The translations under genes were made by a program, and so were the position numbers. This document shows, piece after piece, positions 44,424 to 53,569 of a DNA stretch of 64,000 nucleotides. Below the pieces are notes generated by a model. It searched no databases. It saw nothing but the letters and a program-made list of their open reading frames with translations, and was not told where the DNA came from. Source of the stretch: Verrucomicrobiales bacterium (GTDB lineage Bacteria; Verrucomicrobiota; Verrucomicrobiia; Limisphaerales; J093). The DNA lies in the NCBI GenBank assembly GCA_015075445.1, contig JABTUJ010000018.1:62001-126000 (forward strand). The letters are read 5' to 3'. Every line of letters starts with the position of its first letter. Position 1 is the first letter of the stretch.

Positions 44424-46510
44424 AGATTTACCTCACGCCGACGCCGGTCCTTTGGGCACTGTGGCTGTCTTGCACCTCGCTGGCACAGGACGCTGCCACC
44501 ATTGCCAACCGCCTCCCCAATCCTTCGTTCGAGGAGGCGACCCGCGGGGACGTGCGCGGCTGGATCACGCGCGCCTGGCAGGGTGAATCCAACGGCTGCT
44601 GGTCCGTCGTGGCTCCGGGGCGAACCGGCGATCGCTGTGTCTCGATCCGTTCCACGAAAGGCACCGACGCCGCCTGGACCGCCCGGGTGACCGTGCAGCC
44701 CGCGTCACTCTACCGGCTCTCCGGCTGGATCAAGACCCGCAAAGTCCAGGGCGCCGTCGGGGCGCTGCTCAACCTCCAGAATCTGCAACGCGTGCGGACG
44801 GGTCGCGTCACCGGCACGGCCGACTGGACTTACGTGTCCACCGTCTTTCACACCGGCGAAGCCACGGAGGTGGAGGTCAACTGCCTGTTTGGTGGCTGGG
44901 GCCAGGCCACCGGGCAGGCCTGGTACGATGACGTGGCGCTGGAGCTGTTGCCTGACTCGGACCAAACCGCTCCCTGGGCGGCCTTGACGATCCGGCCCGA
45001 CGCACCCGCCCGGCCGTACAGCCGGATGATCTTCGGGGGTTTCATCGAACACTTCGACAGCCAGATCTACGGCGGGCTGTTCGAGCCAGGTTCGCCGCTC
45101 GCAGATGAACAGGGCTTCCGGAAGGACGTCATCGCGGCCATGAAGGAACTGAGGCTCGCGATCGTCCGCTGGCCGGGCGGGTGTTTCGCCAGCGGCTATC
45201 ACTGGCAGGATGGCGTCCGCAACCCGCGCCGACCGGTCGCCGACCCGGTCTGGGGCGTCGTCGACCCGAACACCTTCGGCACGGACGAATTCGTGGCGTG
45301 GTGCCGACGGGTGGGCTGCGAGCCGTACCTCTGCACGAACGCGGGCAACGGCACGCCCGAGGAGATGCAAGCGTGGGTGGAATACTGCAACGGCGTGGAG
45401 GGCGACTACGCCCGACTGCGCCGCGCCCCGCAACACCCCGAACCACACCGGGTACGCTTCTGGAGCATTGGCAACGAGAACTGGGGCGGACACGAGATCG
45501 GCGCGCGCACACCCCAGGAGTGGGGACCGCTGGTGCGCCGCTCGGCCGAACTGATGCGCGCCGCAGACCCCGGCCTGACCCTGCTAGCCGCGGCCACGCC
45601 GGATCGCGGGTGGACCTTGCCGCTGCTCGAGACCGCCGGGCCGCTGCTCGATTATGTGGCCATCCACGAGTACTGGCTGCCGTGTTGGGGCGAGAACCTG
45701 ACCCCCGATTACCTCACCTGCATCATGCATTCCGAAGGACCGGAAAGGACGATCACCCGGGTGGTCGAGTTGCTCGCCGAAGCCCGTTGCCGCGGCCGAA
45801 TCAAGATTGCGTTCGACGAATGGAACCTCCGGGGCTGGCATCACCCCGGCTTCCCCCGCAAAGCGGTGAGTGATCCCGACGACCCGGCCGTGCGGGAATT
45901 CATCCGTGCCCGTGAGAAGAACGCGATCGCGTCGCAGTACACGATGGCGGACGCCCTGTTCTCGGCCTCGTTTCTCAACGCCTGCCTCCGCCACGCCGAG
46001 GATGTCGGCATGGCGAACATCGCCCCAATCGTAAACACCCGCGGCCCGCTGTTCGTGCACCCGACCGGCATCGTCAAACGCACCACCTTCCACACGCTGG
46101 CGCTTTATGCCAGCCAACTGGAAGCGCGGGTGGCGAAGCTCGAGGTCGAGGCCAGCTATCTCAGTCACCACCACGAAGTCATCGCCGTCGCGGATGCCAT
46201 CGCCACTGTGGACCAGGACGGCCGGACGTACGCGCTGGCCCTGGTGAATCGGCACCCGACCAAAGCCCTGACCTGCACCCTCAGGCTGGGCGAGGTCCCC
46301 CTGGAAGGTATGTACGCCGCCACCGTCCTGGCCGGCGATTCAGCCGATGCGTACAACGACATCGAGCACCCCCACCGCGTCGTGCCGGTACCAACCCAAC
46401 TCACCCTCAAGCAAGGCGTCGTCCAACTGCCCCCGCACTCGCTGACGATCCTGAAGGTGGCTGAGCCCGGCGACAACAGACGAGCCACCTCGCACAAGAC
46501 AGGCGAATAG
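44420..46510 (+). CDS. GH51 alpha-L-arabinofuranosidase with N-terminal CBM4-like domain
   Basis: 696 residues from the ATG at 44420, overlapping the previous stop by 4 nt. Signal peptide MKIYLTPTPVLWALWLSCTSLAQ. Residues about 25-175 form a jelly-roll carbohydrate-binding domain (LPNPSFEEATRGDVRGWITR, TVQPASLYRLSGWIKT). The GH51 barrel begins SRMIFGGFIEHFDSQIYGGL. Acid/base Glu353 is in WSIGNENWGG and nucleophile Glu467 in IAFDEWNLRG, both canonical. A C-terminal beta domain follows. Releases terminal L-arabinofuranose from hemicellulose, pectin or arabinogalactan outside the cytoplasm. Confidence 0.94.
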   Translation: MKIYLTPTPVLWALWLSCTSLAQDAATIANRLPNPSFEEATRGDVRGWITRAWQGESNGCWSVVAPGRTGDRCVSIRSTKGTDAAWTARVTVQPASLYRLSGWIKTRKVQGAVGALLNLQNLQRVRTGRVTGTADWTYVSTVFHTGEATEVEVNCLFGGWGQATGQAWYDDVALELLPDSDQTAPWAALTIRPDAPARPYSRMIFGGFIEHFDSQIYGGLFEPGSPLADEQGFRKDVIAAMKELRLAIVRWPGGCFASGYHWQDGVRNPRRPVADPVWGVVDPNTFGTDEFVAWCRRVGCEPYLCTNAGNGTPEEMQAWVEYCNGVEGDYARLRRAPQHPEPHRVRFWSIGNENWGGHEIGARTPQEWGPLVRRSAELMRAADPGLTLLAAATPDRGWTLPLLETAGPLLDYVAIHEYWLPCWGENLTPDYLTCIMHSEGPERTITRVVELLAEARCRGRIKIAFDEWNLRGWHHPGFPRKAVSDPDDPAVREFIRAREKNAIASQYTMADALFSASFLNACLRHAEDVGMANIAPIVNTRGPLFVHPTGIVKRTTFHTLALYASQLEARVAKLEVEASYLSHHHEVIAVADAIATVDQDGRTYALALVNRHPTKALTCTLRLGEVPLEGMYAATVLAGDSADAYNDIEHPHRVVPVPTQLTLKQGVVQLPPHSLTILKVAEPGDNRRATSHKTGE

Positions 46511-46597
46511 GGACAGACGAATGCCGACAGCCGAATCCTGAGCTACCCGCCCTCCATTCGTCTGTCCCCATTCGTCTGTCCCCATTCGTCTGTGAGT
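46510..46597. repeat. 14-nt triplet repeat with an inverted partner
   Basis: ATTCGTCTGTCCCC is repeated with period 14 at 46556, 46570 and 46584 (the last ends TGTGAG). GGGACAGACGAAT at 46510-46522 is its exact reverse complement and overlaps the end of the GH51 gene. A 13-bp hairpin with a 33-nt loop is possible and may end the GH51 transcript. Confidence 0.8.
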
Positions 46598-46657
46598 ACC
46601 GCGGCCACTTTCCGCTTGCTTTCGGGGCCGGTTCCATGGGTTAAGCACCCCGCGCTG

Positions 46658-47953
46658 ATGAAAGATATTGTGCCTGCCCCGCCGCCGGTGGTCCGGAACG
46701 ATTTCGCGAACGTCCAGGCGTTGTTCCAACGCTATGTGGTGCCCAGCTACGGCCGCTTCGACCTGGCCTTCGTCCGCGGCGCCGGCAGCGAGCTGTGGGA
46801 TGTCCATGGCCGTCGCTACCTCGACCTCGGCGGCGGCATCGCCGTGAACTGCCTGGGCCACGCGTCGCCCGACCTCACCGCGGCCCTGATCGAGCAATCG
46901 CGCCAGCTCCTGCACATCTCGAACCTCTACTACCACGAGCCGCAAGGTCGGCTGGCGCAGGCGCTGGTCCGGCGCATCGGCCCCGGCAAGGTCTTCTTCG
47001 CGAACAGCGGCGGCGAGGCCAACGAAGGCCTCTACAAGCTCGCCCGGCGGTTCGGCCACGACGAGGGCCGCTTCGAGATCCTGACGGCCTTCAACTCGTT
47101 CCATGGCCGCACGCTCGCGGGCATCGCGGCGACGGGCCAGGACAAGGTCAAGCACGGCTTCGAGCCCATGGTGCCGGGCTTCCGGCATGTGCCCTACAAC
47201 GATCTCGCCGCCGTGCGCGCCGCCCTTTCGCCGGCCACCGTCGCCGTCCTCATCGAAGGCGTGCAAGGTGAAGGCGGCATCACGCCCGCCACGCCCGAAT
47301 ACCTGCTGGGCCTCCGCGCCCTCTGCGACGAGAAGAAGCTGCTCCTGCTCATGGACGGCGTTCAGTGCGGCCATTTTCGCACCGGCCGGTTCCAGAGTTT
47401 CCAGCGGTTGCTCGAGGGGGTTCCGGGCAGCGAACGCTTTCTGCCGGACGGCGTCTCGATGGCAAAGTCCCTCGGGGGCGGCTTCCCCATCGGCGCCTTC
47501 TGGGTGCGCGAACCGCACGCGGACCTGCTCGGGCCGGGCATGCACGCCACGACCTACGGTGGCACCCCCCTGGCCTGCACGGTCGCCTTGAAGGTCCTGG
47601 AAGTGATCGAGCGCGACGGCCTCGAGGCCAATGCGCGCAACCTGGGCGCCTGGCTGAAGGCCGGGCTCGAACAGCTCGCCGCCGAGTTCCCGCAAGTGAT
47701 CGTGAATGTCCGCGGTCTCGGTCTGATGCTCGGGTTTGAGCTCGCCCCGAAGGAGCGCGTGCCGGGTCTGGCGGGCGGGGCCAAGCCGGCCGCGGCCCAG
47801 TTCGTGGACCTTCTGCACGCGGCGGGCGTGCTCACCGTCCCGGCGGGTCCGCAGGTGGTGCGGCTGCTGCCGGCGCTGAACCTGACGCAGGCCCACGCCG
47901 AGGAAGGCCTCGCGACCATCCGGTCCGTGGCCGCGTCCGTTCTGCGGAGTTGA
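46658..47953 (+). CDS. argD: Class III aminotransferase, acetylornithine aminotransferase-like
   Basis: PLP enzyme of 431 residues from ATG 46658 (MKDIVPAPPPVVRND). ArgD exchanges the amino group of N-acetylornithine in arginine synthesis. Seen: LDLGGGIAVNCLGHASPD, FFANSGGEANEGLYKLAR (PLP phosphate loop), FHGRTLAGIAATGQ, and the Schiff-base Lys270 in SMAKSLGGGFPIGAF. The loop usually reading DEVQ-x-G is here MDGVQCGHFRTGRF, with Asp kept and Glu changed to Gly, followed by a 15-residue insertion. No other arg gene is adjacent, so the symbol rests on family similarity; an ornithine- or GABA-type aminotransferase is possible. Confidence 0.8.
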   Translation: MKDIVPAPPPVVRNDFANVQALFQRYVVPSYGRFDLAFVRGAGSELWDVHGRRYLDLGGGIAVNCLGHASPDLTAALIEQSRQLLHISNLYYHEPQGRLAQALVRRIGPGKVFFANSGGEANEGLYKLARRFGHDEGRFEILTAFNSFHGRTLAGIAATGQDKVKHGFEPMVPGFRHVPYNDLAAVRAALSPATVAVLIEGVQGEGGITPATPEYLLGLRALCDEKKLLLLMDGVQCGHFRTGRFQSFQRLLEGVPGSERFLPDGVSMAKSLGGGFPIGAFWVREPHADLLGPGMHATTYGGTPLACTVALKVLEVIERDGLEANARNLGAWLKAGLEQLAAEFPQVIVNVRGLGLMLGFELAPKERVPGLAGGAKPAAAQFVDLLHAAGVLTVPAGPQVVRLLPALNLTQAHAEEGLATIRSVAASVLRS

Positions 47954-48018
47954 CCGACGCGGCTGAAACCGGTTCGCTGGTCGCGGTCCGCGCGGCTGGT
48001 GCGCGGGCGCTCTGATCC

Positions 48019-50265
48019 GTGTCGACTATGGAACCCCGCATCGAACCCCGCCCGGCCCCCCGGCTGCAAACGCTGCCCTCCGACGAGGTGCGCCAGGTCA
48101 TGTGGCGCTACGCCGACCGTTTTGAACTGCATCTGCTGGTGCAGGCCGCTCGCGGCGTGGCCCGTGGCCCGGTGGCCCGGCTCGTCGCCGAGGGCGGCCG
48201 CAACACGCACGAATGGACGCCCGCCAAGGCCGCCTTGCTGCAGCACTTCGACGACAGCGGCATCACCGCGGCTTTCCTGGATCCGGCGGAAGGCGGGTTC
48301 ATCGAGGGCCCGAAGAACCTCGTGCTCGCGCTGATCGCCTTCGAGTTGTCCTGGGTGGACGCCGGGGCCGCCACGTGCAGCCTGGCGGGCAATCTCGGCC
48401 TTGCCCCCCTCCATGAACGGGGCACACCCGAGCAGCGGGCCCGCTATGTGGCGGGGGCGGCGCCCGTGAAACCCGGCGAGCAACGGCCACAAGTCCGGGC
48501 CGCCTTCGCCCTGACGGAGCCGTTGCCGTTTGTGGGCGTGGAGACCGGCCTGCTGGCGGGCAAGGTGCGGGTGGCCGAGTGGCGCGAGGGCCAGGAACCC
48601 ATCCTGCAAGTGGACAAGCGCGGCCGGTTCATCACGAACATGGGCTTTGCGAATGTCGTGACCGCCGCCGTGGATTCGGACGACCCGCGGATCAAGGGCA
48701 GTTGCATGGTCATTCTCGAGGCGGGCGATCCCGGCACGTGGGATCCGGGCACGCCCACCAAGAAGCTCGTCCACCAGTTGTCCTCGACCAACGATCCGGT
48801 CTTCAATCTGCGCGTGCCGGCCCACCGGATCGTGGGCGGTTACACCCTCAAGGACGGCGTCCTGATCCCCAACTACACCCACGCCGCGATCATCGAGGCC
48901 GTGTTCCGCCGCACCCGCGTCACCGTCGGCCTGATGACCGCCGCCAAGCTGCTGTCGGCCGTTGAACCGGTCATCCTCTATCAGCGACGCCGGTTCCGCG
49001 GGGGCGAAGGCGGGCCGGGCAGTCCGCGCTATGAACTCGGCCTGCAACAGAAGGAAGACGTGCTGCATCGGCTCGTCGACATCTGGGCGGCGGGCGAGGC
49101 CAGCGCGTCCCTCGGCTTCGAGGCGGCCCGCCTCTTCGACACGCTCGACCCCCTCGAGCGGGAGAAGGACCGGTTCCTGACCGAGCGGGGTCTCACGGGG
49201 CGGGCGGCGTTCAAGGAACTGTCCACCAAGAACCAGGCCGCGCTCGAGCTGCTCGGGATCACGGCCCAGCCGGTGGGGGCGCGGGACCTGAACCGCCAGG
49301 CCGCCCTCGAGGCCGATCCGCTCGTGCGCTTTGTCCTGCTTGATGCGCTGGCCAACGTGCTCTGTCCGGCCTGCAAACTCTGGAACACCGGCCATGGCGC
49401 CACCATGATGCGGGAGGCGGTCAGCCTCATGGGCGGCTACGGCGTCACCGAGGATTGTCCGGGCTTCCTGGGCCAGAAGTGGATGGACGCCCAACTCGAG
49501 GCGACCTACGAAGGTCCCGAAGCCGTCCAGCGCCTGCAGCTCTCGCTCACGATGACCCACGAGCTGTTCCGCGCCCAGTTCGCGCAGTGGATCGCCGACA
49601 TGCGCCGCCTCGCCAGCGAACGGCCCGGCACGGGCGCCTGCACACTGGCCACCGCCATGCAGCTCTGGCATTGGACCCTCGACTACGTGCTCAACGCCAA
49701 GGACGCCGACGGCGACAAGCTCTATCACAAGGCCCGCCAGGGGGTGACCTTCCCGCTCGCCGACGCCCTGTGCTGGCTGCTCGCCGCCCGGCAATTCATC
49801 CTCGACGTGCTCGAACTGGAGACCCGTGGCCCCGCCAACCCCGCGCTGGCCGAGGGTCTGCCCGGGACGGTGGCCTTCTTCACCGACCTCTGTCACGTGC
49901 AGGCGGCCCGCGCGGCTGGTGAGGTGGGTCGCGTGTGTGCCGAACTGGTCCACGGCTACCACCGGCATCCCGCGTGGGACGAGACCAGTTGCCACGCCTG
50001 CTACCAGGCCCAGGAACTCGAATCGCTCGAGGGCATCATCCCCGGGATCGACAGCGCCGCGCGCTCCTATGCCGACGTGACCGAGCCCGGCGAAACGCAC
50101 CCGCTGAAGGCGGGTCCCTGCGCCACGTTCACCGGCCGCGAGGCGTTCGTCTGGCTGCGTCTTAAACTCGATGGCTGCCTGACCGGCTGCCGGCTGGCCA
50201 AGGACCGCGCCGCGGAGGCGCTGACAAACGTTATGACCCGCGAGGCGCTGGATTATCCTTCCTAG
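48019..50265 (+). CDS. Acyl-CoA dehydrogenase family protein, long form
   Basis: 748 residues from GTG 48019 (or ATG 48028). FAD-dependent acyl-CoA dehydrogenase fold: helical N-domain (FDDSGITAAFLDPAEGGF), beta domain (AAFALTEPLPF, VLEAGDPGTWDPG), then the four-helix C-domain with RTRVTVGLMTAAKLLSAVE and MMREAVSLMGGYGVTEDCPG. LEATYEGPEAVQRLQLSLTM contains the Glu/Gly/Pro block near the usual catalytic region. About 170 extra residues of helices at the C-terminus, rich in His and Cys (HRHPAWDETSCHACYQAQEL), resemble the extended VLCAD/FadE-like forms. No other beta-oxidation gene is near. Cytoplasmic or peripheral membrane; substrate unknown. Confidence 0.87.
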   Translation: MSTMEPRIEPRPAPRLQTLPSDEVRQVMWRYADRFELHLLVQAARGVARGPVARLVAEGGRNTHEWTPAKAALLQHFDDSGITAAFLDPAEGGFIEGPKNLVLALIAFELSWVDAGAATCSLAGNLGLAPLHERGTPEQRARYVAGAAPVKPGEQRPQVRAAFALTEPLPFVGVETGLLAGKVRVAEWREGQEPILQVDKRGRFITNMGFANVVTAAVDSDDPRIKGSCMVILEAGDPGTWDPGTPTKKLVHQLSSTNDPVFNLRVPAHRIVGGYTLKDGVLIPNYTHAAIIEAVFRRTRVTVGLMTAAKLLSAVEPVILYQRRRFRGGEGGPGSPRYELGLQQKEDVLHRLVDIWAAGEASASLGFEAARLFDTLDPLEREKDRFLTERGLTGRAAFKELSTKNQAALELLGITAQPVGARDLNRQAALEADPLVRFVLLDALANVLCPACKLWNTGHGATMMREAVSLMGGYGVTEDCPGFLGQKWMDAQLEATYEGPEAVQRLQLSLTMTHELFRAQFAQWIADMRRLASERPGTGACTLATAMQLWHWTLDYVLNAKDADGDKLYHKARQGVTFPLADALCWLLAARQFILDVLELETRGPANPALAEGLPGTVAFFTDLCHVQAARAAGEVGRVCAELVHGYHRHPAWDETSCHACYQAQELESLEGIIPGIDSAARSYADVTEPGETHPLKAGPCATFTGREAFVWLRLKLDGCLTGCRLAKDRAAEALTNVMTREALDYPS

Positions 50266-50287
50266 ACTCGTCATGAAACCACGACAG

Positions 50288-50361
50288 ACTGTAGGCGCCG
50301 ACGTGAGGAGGCGTTGGGGGCCAGGGGCAATACCCTTCGCCTCCTCACGTTGGCGCCTACG
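50288..50361. repeat. Family D palindrome
   Basis: ACTGTAGGCGCCGACGTGAG mirrored by CTCACGTTGGCGCCTAC, with one G-T mismatch in the stem. Outer flanks GAAACCACGACAG and GCGGTTTCC extend the symmetry. It fills the gap between the acyl-CoA dehydrogenase and pgsA genes. Confidence 0.88.
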
Positions 50362-50411
50362 GTGGGTATGCGGTTTCCGGGTTCGACCGTAATCGAAGCG
50401 GACGTGGCGGC

Positions 50412-50981
50412 ATGACTCTGGCCAACAAGATCACCATCGCGCGCATCCTGCTGGTGCCGGTGTTCGTCATCGAGTTGCTGAACTACACCGGCGGCGGGGG
50501 TGAGGTGCACCGGTGGATCGCGTTGGGGGTTTTTCTCCTGGCGGCCATTGGGGACGGTGTGGACGGCTTTGTGGCCCGGCGCTTTCACCAGAAGACGGAG
50601 CTGGGGGCCCTGCTGGATCCATTGGCGGACAAACTCCTGCTGGTCCTCGGCCTGATCATCCTGACGTTGGACACCCAGTCGCGACTGGACCGGATCCCGC
50701 TCTGGCTGACCGCGACGGTATTGGCGCGGGACGTCTGTCTGGTGCTGTTGATGGTGCTGGTGGGGGCGATGAGCCACGCGGCCCGGGTGCGCCCGCATTG
50801 GACGGGCAAGGTGGCGACGGTGCTGCAGATGAGTTGCGTGGTGTGGGCGTTGCTGAAGTGGGACACCGAGTGGCTGTTCTGGCTGGCGGTCGCGGCCACG
50901 GCATTCACCGCGCTCTCCGGGCTCATCTACCTGCCGGCCGGGTTGGCCATGGTTCGGGCCAAGGCGCCTGCGGGAGGGTGA
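50412..50981 (+). CDS. pgsA: CDP-diacylglycerol-glycerol-3-phosphate 3-phosphatidyltransferase
   Basis: Inner-membrane enzyme of phosphatidylglycerol synthesis, 189 residues. The CDP-alcohol phosphotransferase signature is complete: DGVDGFVARRFHQKTELGAL then LDPLADK (D-x2-D-G-x2-A-R-x8-G-x3-D-x3-D pattern). Opening MTLANKITIARILLVPVFVIE is typical of PgsA, and hydrophobic segments follow. The last 59 nt overlap, on the opposite strand, the 3' end of the histidine kinase gene. A short form of CDP-alcohol transferase with another head group is possible but less likely. Confidence 0.9.
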   Translation: MTLANKITIARILLVPVFVIELLNYTGGGGEVHRWIALGVFLLAAIGDGVDGFVARRFHQKTELGALLDPLADKLLLVLGLIILTLDTQSRLDRIPLWLTATVLARDVCLVLLMVLVGAMSHAARVRPHWTGKVATVLQMSCVVWALLKWDTEWLFWLAVAATAFTALSGLIYLPAGLAMVRAKAPAGG

Positions 50982-52512
50982 GTCGGAAACAGGTCCAGCC
51001 CGGGCGGCTTGCTTCCAGTTCCAGGCGGCCACCATGGACGCGGACGATCTCGCGCGCCAGGCTCAACCCCAAGCCCACCCCGTCCACGCGTCGGCTGCGC
51101 GCCGCATCGACGCGGAAGAAGCGGTCGAACACCCGCGCCTGGTCGCCTGTGGGGATGCCCGGCCCCGTGTTCCAGACGGTGAGGTCGAGTGCGGCGTCGC
51201 GGCCTTTCAGCGTGAGCCCCACGCGGCCGCCGGGCTCGTTATAGGTGACGGCGTTGTGGAGCAGGTTCAGCAACGCCTGCCGCAGGAGGGACGCCTCCGC
51301 GTCCACGACCAAGTCGGGTTCGATCTCCCAATCTGATTCGAGCCCGGCGGCTTCGACCACATCCTGGAAATCCTCGAGCCAGCGCCGGAGTTCAGTGCTC
51401 AGCGGCACGGGTTCCCGGGTTTGGGCCAGTTGACCGGCGTCGGCCTGGGCCAGCAGCAGAAGGCCGCGAGTGATGGTCTTGAGACGCTGCGTCTCCTCGA
51501 GCAGACCGGCGAACACCCGTTGCTCAGGCGAACCGGCGCTGGCGGATTGGAGGGCCTGCTCCAACTCGCCCTGCATCACGGCCAGCGGCGTGCGGAGCTC
51601 GTGTGACGCGTCGGAGCTGAAGCGGGTGGCCTGCCGGAAGCTGGCTTCGAGGCGATCCATCATGCCGTTGAGCACCTGGATCAGCCGTGCGATCTCCGGG
51701 TCTTCGGCGGAGGCGGGGATCCTCTGGTCCAGTCCATGCGCGGTCACGCGTTCGGCCGTGCGGGCGATGATGCGGAGGGGTCGCATCGCGCGTCCGGCGA
51801 CGATCCAGCCTCCCGAGCCGACGGCCAGGAGAGCGAGGGGCAAGGTCCAGAGGAAGGCCGCGCCCAAGCGGTTCAATTCGACCTGTAGCTCGGTCTGGTT
51901 CAGGCCGAGGAACAGGCGCTCGGCGTCGTGACCGAACACTCCGAAGCGCCACACGGACTCCCCGGCGGTCGCCGAGAGGAAGCGCGGGAGTTTGGAGAAG
52001 GGCGAGGGGGGCAGGGCACCGCCCCGCAGCCGTCCCGGTCCTGGTCCAAAACCGCGGCCGGCTCGAGCGCCGGGCGTCCAGGGCGGGCCGCGCGGCCCGC
52101 CGGGAAAGGGATCAGCCACCATGTTCTCCCGCCGGGCGCGGTCGAGCTCTGCGGGCGTGGCTTGGGGATCGTCCTCGAGCGGCAGGTCCAGTGTGGCGGG
52201 GTCCAGATCGTCCGGCCAGTGCGGCGACCGGTACCGCTGCGTGCCGTCCACGCTGCCAACGCGCACCAGCACCTGCTCGCGCCGGTCCGCACCGAAGACG
52301 GATTCCACCACCGCGCCCAGCCGTTCGAAGCCACCCCGTTCACCCAGCCAGCCGGGGTGGCGGTACGCGAGCGCGCGGAGTTCGCGGTCGAGAGCGGCCA
52401 GACGTTCCCGGCAGATGAAATGCCAGGCAAGACCCCCGAAAACGACCAGCACCACGCCGGAGATCAGCGCGGACAACGCCGCAAGACGGAGCCGGAACGG
52501 AAGGGGCTTCAT
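50923..52512 (-). CDS. Sensor histidine kinase (HAMP-HisKA-HATPase)
   Basis: About 529 residues from ATG 52512 (an upstream in-frame start at 52527 overlaps the regulator). Two membrane segments (LAALSALISGVVLVVFGGLA near the start; FLWTLPLALLAVGSGGWIVA near residue 230) flank a periplasmic sensor domain containing a Gly/Pro/Arg-rich insert. HAMP follows, then SSDASHELRTPLAVM with the phospho-acceptor His, N-box LLNLLHNAVTYNEPGG, and G-box DGVGLGLSLAREIV. Immediately downstream of its OmpR-type partner, 4 nt apart. The architecture resembles CusS/heavy-metal sensor kinases. The 3' end overlaps pgsA convergently by 59 nt. Confidence 0.92.
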   Translation of the reverse strand: MKPLPFRLRLAALSALISGVVLVVFGGLAWHFICRERLAALDRELRALAYRHPGWLGERGGFERLGAVVESVFGADRREQVLVRVGSVDGTQRYRSPHWPDDLDPATLDLPLEDDPQATPAELDRARRENMVADPFPGGPRGPPWTPGARAGRGFGPGPGRLRGGALPPSPFSKLPRFLSATAGESVWRFGVFGHDAERLFLGLNQTELQVELNRLGAAFLWTLPLALLAVGSGGWIVAGRAMRPLRIIARTAERVTAHGLDQRIPASAEDPEIARLIQVLNGMMDRLEASFRQATRFSSDASHELRTPLAVMQGELEQALQSASAGSPEQRVFAGLLEETQRLKTITRGLLLLAQADAGQLAQTREPVPLSTELRRWLEDFQDVVEAAGLESDWEIEPDLVVDAEASLLRQALLNLLHNAVTYNEPGGRVGLTLKGRDAALDLTVWNTGPGIPTGDQARVFDRFFRVDAARSRRVDGVGLGLSLAREIVRVHGGRLELEASRPGWTCFRLTLPQAPWPEPWPTRPAGR

Positions 52513-52516
52513 GCGT

Positions 52517-53191
52517 TCAGTCGCCACCCTTGAGCCGGTAACCGACGCCGCGGAGGGTCTCGATCAGTTTCACGGGCGAGTCGTCGTCGACCTTCCGCCG
52601 CAGGCGCTGGATGTAGACGTCCACCAGGTTGGTGCCGGGGTCGAAATCGTAACGCCAGACCTGCTCGCAGATCTGGGCGCGGGTGAAGACCCGCCCAGGC
52701 GAGCGGGCGAGGTACTCGAGCAGCGCGAACTCGCGGGAAGTGAGCTCGATCTTCCGGTCGCCGCGCCGGGTCTCGCGGGTGAGCAGGTTCACAGTGAGAT
52801 CGCCGACCTCGAGCAGGCTTTGCGGGCGACCGGCGGCGCGGCGGACGATGGCCTGGAGCCGGGCCGTGAGTTCCTCGATGTAGAAGGGTTTGGCGAGGTA
52901 GTCGTCGGCTCCGAGGTTCAGGCCCTCGACCCGCTCGCTGAGACCACTGCGGGCGGTGAGGAGGAGGACGGGCACGCTGCGTTTCTGTTCGCGGAGCTGG
53001 CGGAGGATGCTCAGGCCGTCCCGTCCGGGCAGCATGATGTCCAGCACGAGGGCGTCGTATGCGTGGGCGGTGGCGAGGGCGTAACCCTCATCGCCATGAT
53101 GGGCGACATCGACGACGAACCCCTGGGCTTCGAGTCCCTTCTGGATGAGGGACGCGATCTTCTTTTCGTCTTCGATGACCAGGATCTTCAC
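52517..53191 (-). CDS. OmpR/PhoB-family response regulator
   Basis: 224 residues from GTG 53191 (VKILVIEDEKKIASLIQKGL). The upstream open frame is repeat sequence and is not part of the gene. Receiver domain: acidic pair EDE, phospho-acceptor Asp in LVLDIMLPGRDG, Thr in LLLTARSG, Lys in YLAKPFYIEEL. The C-terminal winged helix (LTVNLLTRETRRGDRKIELT to LIETLRGVGYRLKGGD) binds DNA. Resembles CusR/CopR heavy-metal regulators. Operon with the downstream kinase; the upstream Spy-like gene is a candidate target. Confidence 0.93.
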   Translation of the reverse strand: MKILVIEDEKKIASLIQKGLEAQGFVVDVAHHGDEGYALATAHAYDALVLDIMLPGRDGLSILRQLREQKRSVPVLLLTARSGLSERVEGLNLGADDYLAKPFYIEELTARLQAIVRRAAGRPQSLLEVGDLTVNLLTRETRRGDRKIELTSREFALLEYLARSPGRVFTRAQICEQVWRYDFDPGTNLVDVYIQRLRRKVDDDSPVKLIETLRGVGYRLKGGD

Positions 53192-53569
53192 GGCGGACCC
53201 GGGAAATGGCAGCGGAACATGGTCGAGCGCGACGCGGTTGGTGCGCTCGAGCACGCGGCGAGGTTCCCGCCACGGTCTGGAACGCCGGCTGAGGGCAGCC
53301 GGCCTACACGGTGCGGAACGCCGGTTGAGGGCAGCCGGCCTACACGGTGCGGAACGCCGGTTGAGGGCAGCCGGCCTACACGGTGCGGAACGCGGCTGAG
53401 GGGCAGCCGGCCTCAGGATGAGGGAGTGGGTCACGGGCTGCGCCGGTTAGGCGCCGCGTGCCCCCACGCGGCGGGGCTGGTTCTCACGAGCACCGCGCTG
53501 ACTAGGTCCCTCGGCGTTGCGGGACGCGGACGGCGGCGCGGGCGCCGCCGTCCACGCGTGCAGGGGGGT
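53192..53569. other. 378-nt gap: 36-nt tandem repeats and two GC-rich hairpins
   Basis: No gene. About 53276-53415 holds nearly four 36-nt units of GGAACGCCGGTTGAGGGCAG plus CCGGCCTACACGGTGC, a family C relative. GCCGCGTG-CCCC-CACGCGGC (53453-53472) and GACGGCGGCGC-GG-GCGCCGCCGTC (53529-53552) are perfect stems. The second lies 17 nt past the stop of the Spy-like gene and may be its terminator, though no U-tract follows. Confidence 0.8.
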
